Shown: piece after piece, positions 56,506-64,000 of the stretch | Layout of the letters: each line of letters begins with the position of its first letter | How positions within the stretch are numbered: position 1 is the first letter of the stretch | DNA from: Massariosphaeria phaeospora | Taxonomy: Eukaryota > Ascomycota > Dothideomycetes > Pleosporales | NCBI GenBank assembly: GCA_011032825.1 | Contig: JAADJZ010000002.1 | Location: 1,550,001-1,614,000 of the forward strand | Reading direction: 5' to 3' | DNA length: 64,000 nucleotides | Notes under the pieces: model-generated | Told to the model about the DNA's origin: nothing | Database searches by the model: none | The model's input: the letters and a program-made list of their open reading frames with translations, nothing else | Made by a program: the position numbers and the translations under genes

Positions 56506-58580
56506 TTAGCTAGTCAAGTTGAGGCCGTTGAGCCCATTGGTGAAGGTAGAAGTAGCAGACTTCACTGCGTCGACAACATTAGCGAGTTTTGATGGTTCCT
56601 CTTTTGTGCCATTCGTGGAGTGTCCGTTACTGGCACTCGTTGGGTGTAGCGGCTGCTCCATATCCTGAACGCGGAGGCCATCGAACAGTGGGAAGATGCC
56701 GTGTGCGACATGGAAATCGTTATCAACTGCGCAGTATAGTTAGAAGGGCAATGTACTTGTAAATAGTGAAGAATTTTGAACTCACCAATGTTAATAAGAT
56801 ACCACGTATCCATAACATCCTCGATGACATAGCGAGCAGGGCTCACGGAAGAATGGCAGTTCGCCCAGTCTTGCCCAAGCCTGTAAAACTCATCCTTCCA
56901 GGCAAGGAAGCTCACGGTCTCAACGATCGTGGGCTGGACGATTTCTTTGCCAGGAAAGACGCCCCAAGTCACAGCGTTCGGGCCATCTCCAGGAGAATTG
57001 GTCTTCAGGTCACCCTCCTTGTTGACAGAGTAGTAGGTCAAATCAGGATTACGCTCAATGCGCGTGATGATTTCGGCGACATATTCAGGCGAGACGAGCA
57101 ACTCGAGATACGCCTTCTGGTACACATAACCGTTACGTGGGCCCCAGCCATACACGGGATCAGTCGATTTAGCACCGGCGACGGCAGGCTGAGAATTGAT
57201 AGTCAGGAATCCACGGCGGTTCAGATCAATCAGGTTCTGTTGCAGTGTTTCGGCTTCCTTCGAGATAGCTGCTTCACTCCAGGGCAAGGACTCGAGATCG
57301 CCGCTCATGTAACGTACGAAAAGATCCGAGATGTCTTTGAGGCACTGGGGCTTACCCCACAATTTGATGTTCTGCTCATTGGTGCCTTTCAATCCGATGC
57401 CATAGGAGTCCAGTTCACCGAAAGCCGGGGATCTTGCGTCGCCCCAGCGCCCATTAGGGAACTCGTCCCAGTCTTGGGTACGCGCGACATAGGAACGGTT
57501 TCGGTTACGCCAGAAGATGGGCCGTACGTTCTCGTCACGGCGGTTCAAGGCAAGAGAAGGTCTCCAGGGTAGCGGTTTCTCTAAGGGACTTTCCGTGTCG
57601 GGAAGCACCTCTAACTCCTCGAGGACCATACGTGTGGCTTGCGCAAGGTTCATGGTGTAGCTGGCTGCATTAGAATTTATACTTAAAGGTTAGAGGGAGA
57701 GCTTACAAGTGCAGATGTATGATACCGGCATCGATTAACTTACGACACATCTCTGCTACAAGCCCCTTGCCAACCTCACGAACCTCGTGATCATCGTTCT
57801 TGACAGGCTCAAGCGCTTTAGTCCAGTGAGGTGGTATCTGGCATTTGGTCCAGTGCGCCCGGCGCAGAAAAGCGGCATGGGTATGAATAGGCATGATACC
57901 GGGAATGATAGGAATGTCGATGCCTTTGGCGCGGACCCTCTTCACCCAGTCCAGGAAAATGTCGGTATCGTAGAACATCTGGGTGACTATGAATGTTGCC
58001 CCAGCATCGACTTTCTCTTTCAGGTGGTCGATGAGCTGATCCACATCTGGGTTGTCCTCGCTTCCTTCGGAGTACCCCGCAACACCAATGTCAAAGTGGT
58101 TTCCGTAGCGATCCCGAATATATTTGACCAGATCTTTGGCGTAGCGGAAGCCACCGGTAGTGGCCACCCATTTCTCCTTCTCTCTGGGTGGATCTCCGCG
58201 CAGAGCCAGGATGTTTGTGCAGCCGGACTGGTAGGCCTCCTTCAGCGCGTCGTCGAGTTTTGACTTCTCCATGTCGGTGCAGGTCAGGTGCATGCATGTC
58301 TCGAGGCCGTAGACTGACTGGGCCACTTTGACCATCTCCGAGGTAAGGTGGGCAAGGCGGCCGCCGGCCCCCCAGGTGATGTCGATAAACAAGGGACCGA
58401 AGCCATGCATGCGGTCCATACGGTCGTAGAGGTTCTGCACGCCCTGGTCGCAGTTAGCAGCTGATTCCCTTGTTGTACTGGAGGTCGTCCTACCTGTGCT
58501 GTTTTGGGAGGGAAGAACTCGAAGGAGAAGGTAGGCTTGCCCTCGGCCTTTGCCTGGGCGAGCTTCTGTGAAATGTGCAT
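56506..58580 (-). CDS. MET13: Methylenetetrahydrofolate reductase (Met13 type)
   Basis: Four exons: 58580-58494, 58443-57707, 57660-56786, 56726-56506; 639 aa. All introns are GT-AG (50, 46, 59 nt). The catalytic barrel starts MHISQKLAQAKAEGKPTFSF and contains FEFFPPKTAQ, GVQNLYDRMDRM, DITWGAGG, LALRGDPP and a folate-site region FIVTQMFYD. It ends near IHFYTMNLA, after which the regulatory domain follows (FGELDSYGIGLKG, EIVQPTIVET, FYRLGQDWA). The enzyme reduces methylene-THF to methyl-THF for methionine synthesis in the cytosol. GVQNLYDRMDRM matches the yeast Met13 paralogue better than Met12. A Ser/Asn/Thr-rich tail of about 50 residues follows the conserved part. It is divergent from the triosephosphate isomerase-like gene. 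Confidence 0.95.
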
Positions 58581-59364
58581 GGCTGGAGCACTGTAGAGGA
58601 AAGCGGATCAAAAGAGAAAGAAAGTCGGAGGGCGCAATTCCCTACAAAAGCATGTCAGCAGAGGCCTCGCAAGCTTCGCGTCTTGTAGAGACACACGGAG
58701 AGTTCTGGACGGCGGAGGGGTTACCAGGGTCTTTCACTGCACTGCTCACCGCACCCCGCTAGCACAGTATGCAATATGCAATCTGCAATATGCAACCCAC
58801 TAGCTATCCGAAGTAGCGTGCGCGGGCCCAGCGATCCGCAAGTTGCCGCTGCATATATTGTAGTTGAAGGACTCTGATTTCCGGTGCAACAGCTAACGCG
58901 GTGGAGGAACTGAAAATTCAGTGGGCAAGTGAAGACGGTGGAGGAGGTCCTAGCGCGGCAGCCGGTGAGTCGGAGGACAATCGGACGCGGGCCAAGACTC
59001 GGCGAGTTACTGCTATTGTCCAACACCAACACGTCAGACAACTGGCCATGCCTTTGCCAGGACCGACTCCTACGCGTAGTCTTGTTACGACCACGTAACT
59101 CCCACCTAGATGTCACACACTGGGCTCTCGGAGTGCTGTTACTTCTGCTGAGGGGGATGACCTGAGGGGTGACCCCGCGACGCCATCCATGCGGTCCCTG
59201 CGCCGAGTCTCGGCTGCCGCGTGCATCGCGGCACCCGTCTTGTCATCTCGTCGTCCTCGATTCACGTTCACGAAAGGCGTCCACCCTCAAGCAGTCCAGG
59301 ACTAACACGACAGAAAACCTCGCACCACCGACATCTCTCTCAGCAGCCCTCCCTCCTCTCCGCC
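58581..59364. other. Divergent promoter region of MTHFR and the TIM-like gene
   Basis: 784 bases between opposed start codons. No gene is supported. An in-frame open stretch before the TIM-like start (from about 59221) could encode a longer N-terminus. Confidence 0.5.
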
Positions 59365-60132
59365 ATGCCGCCCGTCCCCCGCCCCCGCCGCATCGTCGGC
59401 GTCAGCCTAAAGATGTACTTCGACCTGCCCGGCACGCTCTCCTACATCCGCGGCATCCACCAGCTCGACGCCGACGCCTGGAACGCGCGCATCGACCTCC
59501 TCGTAATCCCCGACTTCGTCTCGCTCACCGAGTCGGCGCGCATCCTCGAGTCGTCCAGCATCCTGCTCGGCGCGCAAGACACCTTCTGGGAAGACCGCGG
59601 CGCCTACACGGGCGAGCAGTCGCCGCTCGTGCTCCGCCAGGCCGGCGCGCGCATCGTCATGATCGGACATGCGGAGCGGCGCGCCCTGTTCGGCGAGACG
59701 GACGCGAGCGTGGCGAAGAAGGCGGGCGCGGCGGCGCGCAACGGGCTGATACCGCTGGTGTGCATCGGCGAGAAGACGCACCACCGCATCGCGTCGGCGG
59801 CCGTCGGCATGGCCGTGCAGGAGTGCAAGCCGCAGGTCGCGGCCGTGCTGGCGGCTGTGCCCGACGACGTCGAGGTAATACTGGCGTACGAGCCCGTGTG
59901 GGCGATTGGCGCCGCGGAGCCGGCGGACGCCGACCACGTCGTCAACGTTACGAAGGAGCTGCGGAAACTGGCGGCTGGTCGGACGGGCGTGACGCGCGTG
60001 GTGTATGGGGGCAGCGCGGGGCCGGGCACGTTTGCGAAGATGGCCGAGGGCGTGGATGGCTTGTTTTTGGGTCGCTTTGCTCATGACATCAAAAACCTGA
60101 AGAAGGTCATTGAAGAAGTTGGCGCCGTGTAG
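59365..60132 (+). CDS. Triosephosphate isomerase-like protein, divergent paralogue
   Basis: A single exon of 255 aa from MPPVPRPRRIVG. The TIM-barrel catalytic residues are present: Lys16 (GVSLKMYF), His102 (IGHAERR) and Glu176 (AYEPVWAIG). However, several near-invariant residues of glycolytic TPI differ. The Asn before the catalytic Lys is Ser14, the Ser after His is Ala103, and the phosphate-binding loop reads DGLFLGRFAHD where TPI has a GG pair. The YGGSAGPG loop is kept in outline. This suggests an isomerase for a related sugar phosphate, for example one resembling bacterial erythrulose-phosphate isomerases, rather than the housekeeping enzyme. That is inference. Very high GC at third positions creates long antisense shadows. 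An upstream extension from 59221 (HRGTRLVISSSSIHVH) is possible but unlike the family. Confidence 0.85.
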   Translation: MPPVPRPRRIVGVSLKMYFDLPGTLSYIRGIHQLDADAWNARIDLLVIPDFVSLTESARILESSSILLGAQDTFWEDRGAYTGEQSPLVLRQAGARIVMIGHAERRALFGETDASVAKKAGAAARNGLIPLVCIGEKTHHRIASAAVGMAVQECKPQVAAVLAAVPDDVEVILAYEPVWAIGAAEPADADHVVNVTKELRKLAAGRTGVTRVVYGGSAGPGTFAKMAEGVDGLFLGRFAHDIKNLKKVIEEVGAV

Positions 60133-60707
60133 AACCATCAACGGTAGAGCCAGCTCAGTGGTGTTACTGAATCAAATAGCGTCTCCGACATGGTGTGGGA
60201 TTAAGTGTTTGCACATGAGCCATGGCCCGTGGGCCATGACAGCCCGAGCCCCATGGGCCAAGTAGTCACCCCAGGCAAACCTCGACAGTCAGGAGATATG
60301 CAAGGGAAGAGCATACGTGCCTCATGCGGCGAGGGGTAGCCACGGCCCTAGACAGTGTATATAGCCCTAGCCCTCGACCCTGCGCGATCTGATGGACTGA
60401 CTGTCTTGGCGCGGTATCACTGACCGAGTAGACAAATCGAATAAGACTCAAATCCACGAAGCAGAGAAGCCGTTTGAATATCGTATCGTATCGTATCGTA
60501 TCATACAGGCGTGAGCGGTGTGGTGTGGTGTGGTGTAACGAAAACCAGTCCCAAAAGACAACGTGAGCCACGCACCCCCTTAAGTCCAACAATCCATCCA
60601 CAACACACAAAAAACGGAACAACTCCCCTACCTGCTCCAACCCCCAATAATGCGAACCCCAAGCGAAAACTGCCCAGCCCTATTCCTCCCACCTACCCTA
60701 TCCCTAC
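60133..60707. other. Convergent spacer with pentanucleotide repeats
   Basis: About 575 bases with no supported gene. TATCG units lie at 60478-60503 and GTGTG units at about 60519-60537. Confidence 0.5.
60478..60503. repeat. TATCG pentanucleotide array
   Basis: Four to five perfect units between the TIM-like gene and the large minus-strand gene. Confidence 0.85.
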
Positions 60708-63700
60708 TCACCTCAACAGCTCCCCCACAACCCCCGCAACATAACACACCGCCCCTGCCCCAATCGCCGTCTTCAGCACCCCCGCCACACCCCCCTTCCT
60801 CTTCTCCCTCCTTTTTCTCTTTTCCGCCGCATCCTTCATATACACCCTAACCATCTCCTCCTCCCTCTTCCCATACTCCTGCTCCTCCCACGCCTTCAGC
60901 TCCTCGCTACTCATATTCATGTTCGGGATGCCGACACCCATATACCCCGTCGGACTCAAGCGCGCCGTGCCGTCGACGGGGTTGATGCCCCAATCGTTGT
61001 CCTTTTTCTGTTGTGCTTCGCGGGCTTGTGAGCGGCTAGGCGGGGTTGGGTGAGTGTTTGAATTTGGGGATGTAGGGGTAGGTAATTCGGTAGCGCGCAG
61101 GATGAGCATGTCGGGCTTTGCGGTGATGATTTCGTAGGGGCGGGATGAGAGCTGTGGCAGGTGTGGGAGAAATTTCGCGGGGGCGGAGAGCGTTGAGAGC
61201 GCGATGGGGAGGGGGATGGCGGGGGTAGTAAAGGGGGTGGGGGACGTGAAGGTCGAGAGGCTGAGCCTATCGTGGGTAGGGTCGTAGGTAAGGATAGTGT
61301 AGGTTAGGGGGACAGGGGGCGTGGACGGTTCTGCGGCTGCAGAGGGTACACCACTAGGAGGGGGACTGGAGGCAAGGGCGGGGCCTGAGCTGGTAGGCTT
61401 CAGCTGGGTTTGACGGGTCGTTGGTGTGGTGAACGGCGATTCGTCGAATGAAGCTGGCTCTGTTTCGGGGATGGCGTTTACGATGTCGTCTGTTTGTGCT
61501 TCAGGTGTTGGTGAACCAGTGACTAGGGATTCCGCCTGGGACTCCGCAGCTATGAGCTCCTCTTGACGTGCTGTGACTGTCGATACTGCTCTGCCTGGGG
61601 CAGAAGTGACAGAGCGTGCCTCGTTCCTAACCTCCAGCTCATCCACGTCCTTCGCAGCGGCCGTCGTACTCTCTAACAAACTATTCTGCCCCTCCACTTG
61701 ACGATGATGAACGGTGATCGGGCCATATACGTCTTCATACGCTCCCCGAACTTCCTCAACGAGGGCCCGATCCGTGGCTAGCTGCTGTTGTGTTGCAGTT
61801 TGCTGATCAGCGCTAGCTCCATTACCCACCCCATCAACGTCCCTACTCAAACTATTCAGCTGCTGTCCGAAGGGTCGGAAGAGACTGTGTGTCAAAGGAC
61901 TGGGCTTTTCAGAGGCCTTTCTAGGAGTTGGCTTCCGTGACCTCGAGTATCCATCATCTGACAGTCCGCTCATGGCGGTCTTCAAAGCTTGCACTTCGTA
62001 CTTGAGACGCGCGTCTACAGCTGCCACGTGTGCCGAATCCGATGCTCTACTTGTGCTGCTCTCGGGCCCGCTGCATTCTTCGAGGATAGGCTTGGCTCCC
62101 TCAATGTCTACTCGTACTTCGGTTTCCTCTACCGCTGGTTCTATGTTTACACCAAGTATCAGCATGCAACGCTGAACAACGCGGTGCAGAGCAATCTGTG
62201 TGTCTTGTAAGGCAAGTAGGTAGTTCCCTATCTCCCAGAGTGACTGTTGGGGGCCAATCTTCGCACTCTCCCGTGGGAGGCTGAACAGCAGCGCGCGTGT
62301 CAGTTTAGTCGTCTTTTGTAACACATTAGATGCATTCCTTAGTCGTTTTTGGAATCCTCCAGAGACTTGCTGGTCGCCTTTCGTTACTCCGAGAGCGTTG
62401 CAAGCTTCCTGGTACTCGGCGTCCGTATCCGCAGAAGCGACTCGAAGTTTTTGAAACATTCTTTTGGTCTTTCGCTTTAGTTCTTCTTGGTCGTTTGCAT
62501 TACTGCGTGGCTTAGAAAGCGCCCTGACAGCCATTATGACGTTGTCTTCGTCTTGACTCAGTCGTGTTAAAAGAGGCTTGGTGGCTGGAATATCAACGCC
62601 GAGGTGTTCATTGACCAATTCCGTGGCACGCCGGGCCTTTTGCACGCCAAGTATAATACCGTCTTTAAAAGCCGTAGAAACAGTCTCAGTGCCCTGTCCG
62701 TGCATATCAGAGACTTGGACAGGGTCCATCCAGAAGTGTTTTGCAAATGTATCGCCCCCAGTCTGTAACCACTTTGTTAAACGATCAGTACTAGAGTCGA
62801 GCCTCGGTTCGGGGAATTCCGAGTTGTTCAATCGAGTCGTCCGCTCGGGATGTTCTGTCTGCTCAAGAGGCTGGGCAGATCCGGTGTCATCTTTTAACTC
62901 TCTTTCCTGGCGCCTCACATACTGATCGTTCAATATCTTTGCTTGAATCATTGGTTCAAGCTCAGGGATATGTTTCCAGGTGAAGTCGGTCTCAAGGCTT
63001 TGTCTTTCCCCAGGCCTGTGTCCAGTTTTACCGTTGCTACGCTTCTTGGCACCCATTCTTGCGCGAATCTCGTCTGCATTAAGAAAATCAATATCGTGTT
63101 TTGGAAGCTGGTTCAGGATCTCTGGTGTGGACTTCGGACGTCCTGAAGACAGGTTCAGGTTTGAGTCGGGATTAAATTCGATTGTCTCTTGAGGCATCGC
63201 GAGCCCAATATAGGACTTCGAGGAATCTTCCGAGGACATTTCAGCGCGAGGATGTGGAGGCTCTGAAGATGCTGTTGGGGACAGCTCAGGTTCAAAATTT
63301 AATTCAGTAGGGAGGAAAGGATCACCCGTCGCGCGGGGCACAGTGTTGTTCGTAACGTGGCTAGGGTCCGCTTGCATGCTCATTTTGGAGTGCGTCTGAA
63401 CGATATCATGCTTTTCATCCTCAGGTCTCTGAACGGAAGGAAGAGATGCTCGCCTGTCCAGAGCAGTCTGTCTCCAGCCATTGATGTTAACCTCTTTGCT
63501 AGACAATTGCGAAGAGTTAGCGAGGAACTCTTCGATGAAGGGCGTTTCTCGGGCGGGCGTCTCGTTCCTCGTCCCAGCATCTGCCACGCTCGATACGTCG
63601 ACAGAGTTCAGCTCCTCACTAGGATGAGGTTTTCGGGTTTCCGGAGATCGCTGTGTATCGTGCCCTGGCTCACCACCTGTTGGAAATGAGCTCTGTGTTG

Positions 63701-64000
63701 GTACTGAAGTCAAAGTCTGGGCTTGATCGAATGCACTTCTCCCTTCTGTTTTTGTGTAGACCTGCGGCCTTCGTGGATCGGATGGCGATATAACGGGAGA
63801 GGAGTAGTCAACACTTTCAAACCTGGAGGCTCTAGAAGGTGAAACCGGTAACGGTCGTTCGCGCGGCTGAGGTGGGTCATCACTAGATAGGTTGACCTTT
63901 TTCGGGTATGTCGGCCTAGGGCTGTCGGTGGCGGACAGATTTGCTTGTGGGGGCCTCGATGTAGATTGCTCCCCTTTACGTGAAAACACTACTCGGTGTT
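60708..64000 (-). CDS. Large disordered protein with a C-terminal membrane anchor, 5'-partial
   Basis: The frame is open from the right edge to a stop at 60708, about 1097 codons without an intron. No ATG at the edge marks a start, so the N-terminus lies outside. The first 300 or so residues are Ser/Pro/Thr/Glu-rich and disordered. The middle has helical stretches, among them FRPFGQQLNSLSRDV and a long region around ARRATELVNEHLGVDIP. A conserved-looking fungal module near the end has LTYTILTYDPTHDRLSLS, LSAPAKFLPHLPQL and YEIITAKPDMLILRA. The tail is DAAEKRKRREKRKGG, followed by a roughly 20-residue hydrophobic segment (AIGAGAVCYVAGVVGELL) right at the C-terminus, typical of a tail-anchored membrane protein. 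I recall unnamed serine/threonine-rich fungal proteins with this ending. A GTGAGT donor overlaps the stop, so a short extra exon is possible. Confidence 0.8.
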   Translation of the reverse strand, partial: HRVVFSRKGEQSTSRPPQANLSATDSPRPTYPKKVNLSSDDPPQPRERPLPVSPSRASRFESVDYSSPVISPSDPRRPQVYTKTEGRSAFDQAQTLTSVPTQSSFPTGGEPGHDTQRSPETRKPHPSEELNSVDVSSVADAGTRNETPARETPFIEEFLANSSQLSSKEVNINGWRQTALDRRASLPSVQRPEDEKHDIVQTHSKMSMQADPSHVTNNTVPRATGDPFLPTELNFEPELSPTASSEPPHPRAEMSSEDSSKSYIGLAMPQETIEFNPDSNLNLSSGRPKSTPEILNQLPKHDIDFLNADEIRARMGAKKRSNGKTGHRPGERQSLETDFTWKHIPELEPMIQAKILNDQYVRRQERELKDDTGSAQPLEQTEHPERTTRLNNSEFPEPRLDSSTDRLTKWLQTGGDTFAKHFWMDPVQVSDMHGQGTETVSTAFKDGIILGVQKARRATELVNEHLGVDIPATKPLLTRLSQDEDNVIMAVRALSKPRSNANDQEELKRKTKRMFQKLRVASADTDAEYQEACNALGVTKGDQQVSGGFQKRLRNASNVLQKTTKLTRALLFSLPRESAKIGPQQSLWEIGNYLLALQDTQIALHRVVQRCMLILGVNIEPAVEETEVRVDIEGAKPILEECSGPESSTSRASDSAHVAAVDARLKYEVQALKTAMSGLSDDGYSRSRKPTPRKASEKPSPLTHSLFRPFGQQLNSLSRDVDGVGNGASADQQTATQQQLATDRALVEEVRGAYEDVYGPITVHHRQVEGQNSLLESTTAAAKDVDELEVRNEARSVTSAPGRAVSTVTARQEELIAAESQAESLVTGSPTPEAQTDDIVNAIPETEPASFDESPFTTPTTRQTQLKPTSSGPALASSPPPSGVPSAAAEPSTPPVPLTYTILTYDPTHDRLSLSTFTSPTPFTTPAIPLPIALSTLSAPAKFLPHLPQLSSRPYEIITAKPDMLILRATELPTPTSPNSNTHPTPPSRSQAREAQQKKDNDWGINPVDGTARLSPTGYMGVGIPNMNMSSEELKAWEEQEYGKREEEMVRVYMKDAAEKRKRREKRKGGVAGVLKTAIGAGAVCYVAGVVGELLR

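Noticed and set aside
59169..60141. Two further long frames over the TIM-like gene (one plus, one minus, over 240 codons)
   Set aside because: High GC at third positions removes stop codons in other frames. Their products are Arg/Ala-rich without domains, while the chosen frame has a full TIM fold.

Overview
The window looks like a nuclear chromosome segment of a filamentous ascomycete (Pezizomycotina; a Dothideomycete is my guess from gene style, not proven). The reasons are many short (about 45-70 nt) GT-AG introns with CTAAC/CTAAT-like branch sites, proteins of clear fungal families (Bro1, Glo3, Nog1, Fox2, Met13, a LaeA-like methyltransferase, small secreted proteins), and microsatellite-bearing spacers. 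Neighbouring genes are functionally unrelated and there are no operons.

Layout. 1-13.6 kb is a housekeeping block: the C-terminal half of a mitochondrial DnaJ (+), the ESCRT-associated BRO1 protein (+), the nucleolar GTPase NOG1 with ten exons (-), a conserved fungal hypothetical (-), a DUF1989 protein (-) and the ArfGAP Glo3 (+). 14.4-25.3 kb holds a GNAT acetyltransferase (+), a small secreted protein with a recent internal duplication (-), an MFS transporter (-) divergent from the replication protein ORC4 (+), and a secreted SGNH esterase (-). 25.3-33.4 kb is gene-poor and carries one LaeA-like methyltransferase (-), reconstructed from four exons with one probable GC-AG intron, plus weak orphan ORFs. 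33.5-36.5 kb encodes the peroxisomal beta-oxidation protein Fox2 (+), ending in SKL, with two near-identical CCTCGG boxes upstream. 36.5-54.4 kb is sparse: a MYND-finger protein (-), an 11-bp purine minisatellite, a metallophosphoesterase (-), a short AP-1-type bZIP factor (+) and a secreted six-cysteine protein (-). 54.4-64 kb is denser: a maleylacetate reductase-type dehydrogenase (-), methylenetetrahydrofolate reductase (-) divergent from a divergent triosephosphate isomerase paralogue (+), and a large disordered, apparently tail-anchored protein (-) that runs off the right edge.

All exon structures were worked out by hand from splice signals, reading frame and family alignment from memory. 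In every multi-exon model given, the exon lengths add up to a whole number of codons. I did not find a convincing novel multi-gene system. The best leads are the duplicated small secreted protein, the altered triosephosphate isomerase paralogue, the isolated methyltransferase with a non-canonical intron, the large tail-anchored protein and the paired CCTCGG boxes at Fox2.
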